NCBI RefSeq assembly: GCF_003205615.1 | Contig: NZ_PYBV01000016.1 | Location: forward strand, 8,289 to 72,288 | Length of the DNA: 64,000 nt | Source of the DNA: Micromonospora arborensis | GTDB lineage: Bacteria > Actinomycetota > Actinomycetes > Mycobacteriales > Micromonosporaceae | Direction: 5' to 3' | In this document: positions 56,482 to 64,000 of the stretch, piece after piece | How the letters are laid out: each line of letters begins with the position of its first letter | Position numbering within the stretch: the first letter of the stretch is position 1 | Made by a program: the position numbers and the translations under genes | The notes under the pieces: generated by a model | What the model was told of the DNA's origin: nothing | Database searches by the model: none | The model's input: the letters and a program-made list of their open reading frames with translations, nothing else

Positions 56482-59181
56482 TCAGTGATCGGCGCTGTTC
56501 CAGTCGTGCCCGTCGCCGACCGACACCGACAACGGCACCGACAGCGGGTACGCCTCGCCCATCTCCCGCCGGACCAGTGCCTCCAGTGCCTCCCGCTCGC
56601 CGGGGGCCACCTCGAAGACCAGTTCGTCGTGCACCTGCAGCAGCATCCGCGAGCGCATCCCGGCCTCGCCGAGCGCGGTGTCGACGTGCAGCATCGCCAC
56701 CTTGATGATGTCGGCCGCAGAGCCCTGGATCGGGGCGTTGAGCGCCATCCGCTCGGCGATGTCGCGACGCTGCCGGTTGTCGCTGACCAGGTCGGGCAGG
56801 TAGCGGCGGCGACCCAGGATGGTGGAGGTGTAGCCGTCCTGGCGTGCCCGGGCGACCACCTGCTGCAGGTAGTCGCGCACCCCGCCGAAGCCGGCGAAGT
56901 AGTTCTCCATCAGCCCGCGCGCCTCGTCGGTGCCGATGCTGAGCTGCTGGGACAGGCCGAACGCGCTCAACCCGTACGCCAGGCCGTAGTTCATGGCCTT
57001 GATCTTGCGGCGCTGGTCGGGGGTGACGTCGTCGAGCGGCACCCCGAAGACCGACGACGCGGTGGCGGCGTGGAAGTCGGCACCGGAGTTGAACGCCTCG
57101 ATCAGCGCGTCGTCCGAGGACAGGTGCGCCATGATCCGCATTTCGATCTGGCTGTAGTCGGCGGTGAGCAGGCACTCGTAGCCCTCGCCCACCACGAAGG
57201 CCCGGCGGATCCGCCGACCCTCCTCGGTGCGGATGGGGATGTTCTGCAGGTTGGGCTCGGTGGAGGAGAGCCGCCCGGTGGCCGCCACCGTCTGGTTGAA
57301 GGTGGTGTGGATCCGGCCGTCGTCGGAGACCGACTTGAGTAGCCCGTCGACTGTCGACTTGAGCTTGGCCACGTCCCGGTGGCGCAGCAGGTGGGCCAGC
57401 ACCGGGTGCGGTTGCTGCGCGTAGAGCCACTGCAGCGCGTCGGCGTCGGTGGTGTAGCCCGTCTTGATCTTCTTGGTCTTCGGTAGGCCCAGCTCGGTGA
57501 AGAGGATCTCCTGCAACTGCTTGGGCGAGCCGAGGTTGAACTCCCGACCCACCGCCTCGTACGCGCCCTGCGCGGCGGCCTTCACCTCGGCGGCGAAGTG
57601 CGCCTCCAACTCGGACAGATAGTGCGTGTCGGCGGCGATGCCGATGCTCTCCATGCCGGCCAGCACCCGCATCAACGGCAGCTCCACCCCGGCCATCAGC
57701 CGGGCGGACTGCTCGCCGTCGCGGGACAACTCGGCGTCGATGGCGTCAGCCAGGTCGAGAGTGGCCCGGGCCTGGAGCATCAGGTTCTGCTCGGCGACGC
57801 CTTCGTCACCGAGCCCGTCGAGGGTGAGCTGGCCGGACTCCGGCACGTCCACCCGCAACTCCCGGTGCAGGTAGCGCAGCGCCAGGTCGGTCAGGTCGTA
57901 GGACCGCTGATCGGGGCGGGCCAGGTACGCGGCGATCTGGGTGTCGCGGACGATGCCGGCGAGCTGCCAGCCGTGCGCGGCGCAGGCCAGCACGGCCGGC
58001 TTGCTGTCGTGCAGCACCTTGGGCCGCTGCGCGTCGGCCAACCAGCCGGCGAGGGCACCCTCGTCGGTCGGGTCGAGCTGCGCCGGGTCGACCCAGGCCG
58101 CCGCGCCGCCGGCGGTGGCCAGCGCGAGACCGGTGATCGAGGCGGTGTGCCGGCGGTTGGGGCCGGTGTCGAGCTTGACCGCCAGCCCGACCGGGGTGCC
58201 GGTCGGGGCGTGCGTGGTCAGCCAGCCGGCCAGCGCGCCGGGCTCGGTGAGCCTCTCGCCGGCGAGGTCGAAGCCGGACTCGGCCTCCGGCTCGACCGCC
58301 TCCAGGTATTGGTAGAGGCGGTCACGCAGAATGCGGAACTCCAGGGTGTCGAAGACCTGGTGCACGGCCTCCCGGTCCCAACCGGCCCAGCGGGTGTCCT
58401 CCGGGCGCAGCGGCAGCTCCAGGTCGGAGACGAGACGGTTGATCTCGTAGTTGCGGATCACGTCGGCGAGCCGCTCCCGCAGGCTGTCGCCGGCCTTGCC
58501 CTTGATCTCGTCGGCCCGGGCGATCACGCCCTCCACCCCGCCGTACGTGGTGATCCACTTGGCGGCGGTCTTCGGGCCGACGCCCGGGATGCCGGGCAGG
58601 TTGTCGCTGGTTTCGCCGACCAGCGCGGCCAGGTCCCGGTACTGCTGTGGGGTGACGCCGTACTTCGCCTCGATCGCCGCCGGGTCCATCCGGGCCAGGT
58701 CGGAGACACCCTTGCGCGGGTAGAGGACGGTGATCTGGTCGTCGACGAGCTGGAACGCGTCGCGGTCACCGCTGCTGATCAGCACCGACATGCCCTGGTC
58801 GCGGGCCTGGCAGGCGAGCGTGGCGATGACGTCGTCGGCCTCGAAGCCCTCCTTCTCGACCACCGGGATCTGCAGCGCGGCCAGGACCTCCTTGACCAGG
58901 CTGACCTGGCCCTTGAAGTCGGTCGGAGTCTCGCTGCGGCCGGCCTTGTACTCCGAGTATTTCTCGGTGCGGAAGGAGCGGCGGGAGACGTCGAAGGCCA
59001 CCACGATGTGGGTGGGCTGCTCATCCCGCAACACGTTGATCAGCATGGAGGTGAAGCCATAGACCGCGTTGGTCGGCTGCCCCGTCGTGGTGGAGAAGTT
59101 TTCCACCGGCAGGGCGAAGAAGGCCCGGTATGCCATGGAATGTCCGTCGACGAGGAGCAGGCGCGGTGTCGTAGCTGTCAC
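56482..59181 (-). CDS. polA: DNA polymerase I
   Basis: Gap-filling polymerase in repair and Okazaki-fragment processing. The 899-residue protein has an N-terminal 5'-nuclease (LLLVDGHSMAYRAFFALP and GVGPKTAAKWI), a central 3'-5' exonuclease-like domain, and the Pol A domain with motifs A (LLTADYSQIEMRIMAHL), B (RRKIKAMNYGLAYG) and C (LLQVHDELVFEV). In the exonuclease region the usual D-x-E motif is not visible (GLAVKLDTGPNRRH), so proofreading is likely absent, as in mycobacteria. The GTG at 59181 (VTATTPRLLLVDGHSM) is the family-like start; the frame extends to 59280. Confidence 0.97.
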   Translation of the reverse strand: MTATTPRLLLVDGHSMAYRAFFALPVENFSTTTGQPTNAVYGFTSMLINVLRDEQPTHIVVAFDVSRRSFRTEKYSEYKAGRSETPTDFKGQVSLVKEVLAALQIPVVEKEGFEADDVIATLACQARDQGMSVLISSGDRDAFQLVDDQITVLYPRKGVSDLARMDPAAIEAKYGVTPQQYRDLAALVGETSDNLPGIPGVGPKTAAKWITTYGGVEGVIARADEIKGKAGDSLRERLADVIRNYEINRLVSDLELPLRPEDTRWAGWDREAVHQVFDTLEFRILRDRLYQYLEAVEPEAESGFDLAGERLTEPGALAGWLTTHAPTGTPVGLAVKLDTGPNRRHTASITGLALATAGGAAAWVDPAQLDPTDEGALAGWLADAQRPKVLHDSKPAVLACAAHGWQLAGIVRDTQIAAYLARPDQRSYDLTDLALRYLHRELRVDVPESGQLTLDGLGDEGVAEQNLMLQARATLDLADAIDAELSRDGEQSARLMAGVELPLMRVLAGMESIGIAADTHYLSELEAHFAAEVKAAAQGAYEAVGREFNLGSPKQLQEILFTELGLPKTKKIKTGYTTDADALQWLYAQQPHPVLAHLLRHRDVAKLKSTVDGLLKSVSDDGRIHTTFNQTVAATGRLSSTEPNLQNIPIRTEEGRRIRRAFVVGEGYECLLTADYSQIEMRIMAHLSSDDALIEAFNSGADFHAATASSVFGVPLDDVTPDQRRKIKAMNYGLAYGLSAFGLSQQLSIGTDEARGLMENYFAGFGGVRDYLQQVVARARQDGYTSTILGRRRYLPDLVSDNRQRRDIAERMALNAPIQGSAADIIKVAMLHVDTALGEAGMRSRMLLQVHDELVFEVAPGEREALEALVRREMGEAYPLSVPLSVSVGDGHDWNSADH

Positions 59182-59269
59182 GGCAGCGACTCTAGTCCGT
59201 CGCACCGACATCCCTGGCCCTCGGCACGGGGTGCCGCGACGCCGAGACGACAGCCGGCCCGAACGCCGA

Positions 59270-59303
59270 CGGCCGGCCACCCCCGCGAGGGGATGACCGG
59301 CCG
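59270..59303 (-). terminator. Terminator of the branched-chain amino-acid ABC operon
   Basis: The outer stem CGGCCGG (59270-59276)/CCGGCCG (59297-59303) encloses the inner CCCC-GCGA-GGGG (59281-59292) with a GNRA-type tetraloop. It lies 14 nt past the livF stop on the minus strand. Confidence 0.7.
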
Positions 59304-59316
59304 CCGCTCGGGTGGT

Positions 59317-60030
59317 TCAGGCCACGCCGAGGTACGCCTCCTTGACCGACGGATCGTGCAGCAGGTCCTGACCGGACCCCTCCTTCACGATCTGACCGGT
59401 CTCCAGCACATAGCCGCGGTGTGCCCGCGACAACGCCTGCTGGGCGTTCTGCTCCACCAGCAGGATCGTGGTGCCCTGCTGGTTGATCTCCGTGATGATG
59501 TCGAAGATCTGCCGGATCACCAGCGGAGCCAGACCCATCGACGGCTCGTCGAGCAGCAGCAGCTTCGGTCGACTCATCAGCGCCCGGCCGACCGCGAGCA
59601 TCTGCTGCTCGCCACCGGAGAGCGTGCCACCGGCCTGCTTACGCCGCTCGGCAAGCCGCGGGAAGAGGGTCAGCACCCGATCCAGGTCGGAGGCGATGCC
59701 GGCGGAGTCCCGCCGGGTGTACGCCCCCATGTCCAGGTTCTCCATCACCGTCATACCGGGGAAGATCTGCCGCCCTTCCGGCGACTGACACAGCCCCCGG
59801 ACCACCCGCAGGTCGGCCCGGAGCTTGCTGATGTCCTCGCCGTTGAACGTGATCTTCCCGCCGGCGAGCGGCCGGGTGCCGGAGATGGCCCGCATGGTGG
59901 TGGTCTTACCGGCACCGTTCGCGCCGATCAGGGCCACCACCTCGCCCTCGTTCACGGTGAGGCTGATCCCGTGCAGTGCCTCGATCCGGCCGTACGCGAC
60001 GGCGACGTTCTCGAGCTCAAGCAGCGTCAT
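59317..60030 (-). CDS. livF: Branched-chain amino-acid-type ABC transporter ATPase
   Basis: The 237-residue ABC ATPase of the LivF/HAAT type has Walker A GANGAGKTTT (about 35-44), Q-loop SPEGRQIFPGMTV, signature LSGGEQQMLAVGRALM, Walker B LLLLDEPSMGLAP and H-loop VEQNAQQALSRAHRGYV. It is the last gene of the operon. Its start overlaps the end of livG by 14 nt (60017-60030). The operon likely imports Leu/Ile/Val or related amide substrates. Confidence 0.95.
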   Translation of the reverse strand: MTLLELENVAVAYGRIEALHGISLTVNEGEVVALIGANGAGKTTTMRAISGTRPLAGGKITFNGEDISKLRADLRVVRGLCQSPEGRQIFPGMTVMENLDMGAYTRRDSAGIASDLDRVLTLFPRLAERRKQAGGTLSGGEQQMLAVGRALMSRPKLLLLDEPSMGLAPLVIRQIFDIITEINQQGTTILLVEQNAQQALSRAHRGYVLETGQIVKEGSGQDLLHDPSVKEAYLGVA

Positions 60031-60950
60031 CGGCGGGCTCCCCCAGGTACGCGGCGATCACCTTCGGATCGCGGCTGACCTCCGCGGGCGCACCCTCGGC
60101 GATCTTGCGGCCGAACTCCAACACCACGATCCGGTCGGTGACTCCCATGACCAGCCGCATGTCGTGCTCGATGAGCAGGACGGTCAGGCCCATGTCACGG
60201 ATCTTGCGGATCAGGGTGAGGAGCTCCTCCTTCTCCGCCGGGTTGAAGCCGGCGGCCGGCTCGTCCAGGCAGATCAGCTTCGGCTCGGTGGCCAGCGCGC
60301 GGGCGATCTCCAACCGGCGCTGGTAGCCGTACGGCAGGTTGCGTGCCTCGTCGTTGGCCCGATCGGCGATCCCGACGAGACGGAGCAACTCGAGCGCCTT
60401 GGCCTCGGCCGCCCGCTCCTCGAGGATGTGCCGGGACAGGCCGAAGATCTTCGCGGCCGACAGACGCACCTGCTGCCAGGTCCGGACGATCCCGGACGTG
60501 GCGGTGACCTGCGGCAACTCCTCCGGCTTCGGCCGCACCCGGTAGAGCCGGAACAGGGCCCCCGGCACGCTCGTCTTGTGCCGCGAGTCGGTGCCGACCA
60601 TCACGTTCTCCAGTGCCGTCATCTCCGGGAAGAGACGGATGTTCTGGAACGTGCGGGAGATGCCCAACTGGCTGATCTGGTGCGGCTTGCGGCCGGTCAC
60701 CTTCTGGCCGTTGAAGCGGACAGCCCCGGAGGTCGGCTTGTAGACCCCCGTCATCACGTTGAAGCTAGTGGTCTTGCCGGCACCGTTCGGCCCGATGAGG
60801 CCGAGGATCTCGCCCTGGTAGATCTGGAAATTGATCTTGTCGAGGGCGACCACACCGCCGAAGCGGAGCGTGACGTCGTCGACTTCGAGCAGCACCGACC
60901 GTGGCCCCGCCTGAGTGGGGATCTTCGGCGCTGACGTGCTGGTGCTCTGG

Positions 60951-60958
<8 letters not shown>
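60017..60958 (-). CDS. livG: Branched-chain amino-acid-type ABC transporter ATPase
   Basis: The 313-residue ABC ATPase has Walker A GPNGAGKTTSFN (about 55-66), the LivG-typical insertion with signature LPYGYQRRLEIARALA, Walker B LICLDEPAAGFNP and H-loop LIEHDMRLVMGV. I chose the ATG at 60958 (MSDQSTSTS) with GAGGAGG upstream; a start at 60979 is weaker. It overlaps livM by 8 nt (60951-60958). Confidence 0.95.
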
Positions 60959-62104
<1,146 letters not shown>

Positions 62105-62108
<4 letters not shown>

Positions 62109-63088
62109 GCGCGGGCCCTCCCGAGCGACTCACCCAACAGGCCGGTGGGCCGGAACATCAGCACCACGATCAGCACCACGAAGGCGATGACGTCCTCCCA
62201 GTTGGACGCGAAGAGCGAGGCGCCGTAGACCTCGACGATGCCGAGGAAAAGACCACCGAGCAGTGCGCCGCGCAGGTTGCCGATGCCGCCGAGCACCGCG
62301 GCGGTGAACGCCTTCAAGCCGAGCACGAAGCCGATGCTGTTCTGGGTGAAGCCGAACCGCATGCTCCACAACAGCGCGGCGGCGCCGGCCATGATGCCAC
62401 CGAGCACGAAGATCAGCATGATCACGCGCTCCTGGTTGACGCCCATCAGCGCGGCGGTCTCCGGGTTCTGGGCCACCGCCCGCACACCCCGGCCGTACCG
62501 GGTGCGGTTGATGAACCAGTCCAATATCGCCATCATCGCCACGGCCGCGACGAAGACGATCAACTGAATGTTCGTGATCGCCGTGTTGCCGATGGTGAAG
62601 AGGGTCTCCTGCTGGATGATCGTCGGCATACCGACGATCTGCCGGGGCCGACCGAACGCCTCCGGCAAGACTCCACCGAGTAGCTTGGGCAGCACCTGCC
62701 CGAAGAGCTCCACGAAGACGAGCGACAGACCGATCGCGGTGATCAGGAAGATCAGCGGCGGTGCGTTCTTACGCCGCAACGGCCGGTACGCGATCCGCTC
62801 GAGCGCCAGGGCCGTACCGCCCGAGGCAGCAGCCGCGACGACCAGACCGAGCACCAGGAACAGGATCGCCTGGCCGACAGGCGGGTTGTTCTGCACGCCG
62901 AGCTGGGTCCACAGGATCAGCACCGCGAAGGTACCGACCATGAAAACTTCAGAGTGAGCAAAGTTGATCAGGCGAAGGACGCCGTAGACGAGGGTGTAGC
63001 CAAGGGCGATCAGGGCGTAGATGGCGCCCTTGGACAGGCCATCGACCGTGTGTTGGCCGAGATGGCCGATCAATTCATCAAAATGCAC
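62105..63088 (-). CDS. livH: Branched-chain amino-acid-type ABC permease
   Basis: The 327-residue permease has about eight hydrophobic segments and LivH features: GLSKGAIYALIALGYTLVYGVLRLINFAHSEVFMVG at the N-terminus, GRGVRAVAQNPETAALMGVNQERVIMLIFVLGG in the loop that contacts the ATPases. I chose the GTG at 63088 (VHFDELIGHLGQ), which has AAGGAG 8 nt upstream; the frame extends to 63139. It lies 66 nt after livK, with a hairpin in between. Confidence 0.95.
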
Positions 63089-63110
63089 CGGGGGTCTCCT
63101 TGAATCGAGC

Positions 63111-63137
63111 GCGGCCGGGGTTAAACACCCCGGCCGC
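63111..63137 (-). terminator. Attenuator-like hairpin between livK and livH
   Basis: An 11-bp stem, GCGGCCGGGGT (63111-63121) with ACCCCGGCCGC (63127-63137), has the loop TAAAC. It lies 17 nt past livK on the minus strand. Such hairpins commonly allow higher levels of the binding protein than of the membrane subunits. Confidence 0.65.
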
Positions 63138-63154
63138 ACTCCATTGCGTGGGCG

Positions 63155-64000
63155 TCAGCTGAGCTTGAGCTCCTGCAGCGCCTCGATAGCAGTGCCCTTG
63201 ATCTGGTAGGCCCAGATGACGACCTTGGTCGGGTCAACGTCACCCTTGCTGTCGAACTTGATGTACTTCGACACGCCCTGCTTGTCGTACGACTTGACGT
63301 ACGACAGGATGTCCGCCCGGGTCTTCTTGCCAGCCTTGAAGGCGTCCAGGTAGACCGTCGCGCCGTCGAAGCCTTCCGCACCGTAGGAGCCCGGCGCGAT
63401 GCCGTACTCCTTCTGGTAGTCGGCCGAGAAGGTGCCGCCGGCCTTGTCAGCCGGGAGGCACGGGCAGGTGATGATCGCGCCCTCGGCACCGCCGGAGGCA
63501 CCCGCCGGGAACGCCGGGTCGTAGAGACCGTCCGGGCCGACGAACTTGGCCTGGACACCAGCGGCACGCATCTGCTTCACCAGCGGAGCGGCCTCACGGG
63601 TGTAACCGCCGTAGAAGACGAAGTCCGCCTGCGCAGCCTTGATCTTGGAGATGGTGGCGTCGAACTGCGCCTGCCGCTCCTGGATCTTGTCCTTGTTGAC
63701 CACCAGCGGGCCGAGCTGCTTGCCCAGCTCCTCGGTGATGCCGGCGCCGTACGCGCTGGCGTCGTCGATCAGGAAGACCTTCGCCGCGTTCTGCGTCTTC
63801 AGGTAGCTGGCCACCGCGCCAGCCTGCGTGCCGTCGTTGCCGACCACCCGGAAGAAGGACGTGTTGCCCTTCTGGGTCAGGTCCGTCCGGGTCGCCGACG
63901 GGCTGACCATCGCCAGACCCGCGGCCTGGTAGATCGGCATGGTGGCGTCCGACTCAGCGGAGAAGTGACCACCGATGACACCGAGGAACGAGTTGTCCCC
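63155..64000 (-). CDS. livK: ABC transporter substrate-binding protein, LivK-like (5' part outside window)
   Basis: The frame is open across the right edge: it continues to 64000 with DNSFLGVIGGHFSAESDATMPIYQAAGLAMVSPSATRTDL, a typical region of Leu/Ile/Val-binding proteins (periplasmic-binding-protein type I). Signal peptide and lipobox would lie outside. The visible 282 codons end EALQELKLS. The C-terminal lobe includes GPDGLYDPAFPAGASGGAEGAIITCPCLPADKAGGTFSADYQKEYGIAPGSYGAEGFDGATVY. It opens the livK-H-M-G-F operon. Confidence 0.93.
   Translation of the reverse strand, partial: GDNSFLGVIGGHFSAESDATMPIYQAAGLAMVSPSATRTDLTQKGNTSFFRVVGNDGTQAGAVASYLKTQNAAKVFLIDDASAYGAGITEELGKQLGPLVVNKDKIQERQAQFDATISKIKAAQADFVFYGGYTREAAPLVKQMRAAGVQAKFVGPDGLYDPAFPAGASGGAEGAIITCPCLPADKAGGTFSADYQKEYGIAPGSYGAEGFDGATVYLDAFKAGKKTRADILSYVKSYDKQGVSKYIKFDSKGDVDPTKVVIWAYQIKGTAIEALQELKLS

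Overview
The window is chromosomal DNA from a high-GC actinomycete, most likely Micromonosporaceae (Micromonospora or a relative). The reasons are: strong GC bias at third codon positions; many GTG starts plus one TTG start; actinobacteria-restricted genes (rbpA, opcA, whiA, a DUF5753 regulator, a mycothiol-dependent maleylpyruvate-isomerase-family protein, a CoaE-GrpB fusion); and an S1 protein with the actinobacterial low-complexity tail. This assignment is inferred from gene content, not from a database match. I found no rRNA or tRNA genes, CRISPR array, intact insertion sequence or secondary-metabolite cluster.

Layout. 1-3.5 kb: oxidative pentose-phosphate genes zwf-opcA-pgl. 3.5-10.7 kb, minus strand: rbpA, secG, tpiA, pgk, gap, then whiA-yvcK-rapZ. 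The usual neighbour uvrC lies 4.3 kb further on, separated by a small unknown gene, recQ, a secreted C39-type peptidase and about 1 kb of repeat-rich non-coding DNA. 15-22 kb: uvrC, a Rieske lipoprotein, uvrA and rsgA. 22-31 kb is accessory: mycothiol-type enzyme, metallo-hydrolase, DedA, methyltransferase, cold-shock protein, ArsR/MFS pair, a phage-like orphan, a CocE hydrolase and a MarR/MMPL divergent pair. 33-43 kb: lytic transglycosylase lipoprotein, DedA fused to a PAP2-like domain, typA, serine hydrolase, phosphatase, an Ala-Glu epimerase/NlpC-P60 pair and terC behind a probable yybP-ykoY manganese riboswitch. 43-46 kb: ABM monooxygenase, XRE regulator, VOC and AraC genes. 46-59 kb: uvrB, a repeat-rich membrane protein, coaE-grpB, rpsA, a methyltransferase, Uma2, DUF2945/DUF3140 and polA. 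59-64 kb: a branched-chain amino-acid type ABC operon livK-H-M-G-F, with livK running off the right edge.

Functional themes. Lower glycolysis and NADPH supply sit beside the WhiA/YvcK/RapZ group that links carbon status to envelope growth and sporulation. Nucleotide excision repair (uvrA, uvrB, uvrC), recQ and polA are all present. Several genes point to cell-wall turnover: the transglycosylase, the NlpC/P60-epimerase pair, the C39-like peptidase and possibly the phage-like protein.

The most unusual content is intergenic. (1) Two hairpins between convergent genes (23846-23921 and 56395-56470) each have a perfect 25-bp stem. The stem sequences differ, yet the 26-nt loops are identical. (2) A 74-nt near-palindrome occurs three times (14595, 44514, 52078). 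At two of these loci it is part of a composite module with an AAGATCGCGCTCGATC element and a 5-bp GGGCA-type array, the two modules being in opposite orientation. (3) A 16-codon mini-ORF bridges zwf and opcA through two GTGA overlaps. (4) ArsR and MarR regulators sit beside inverted-repeat clusters. Coordinates and complementarity were read by eye; family names come from motif recognition.
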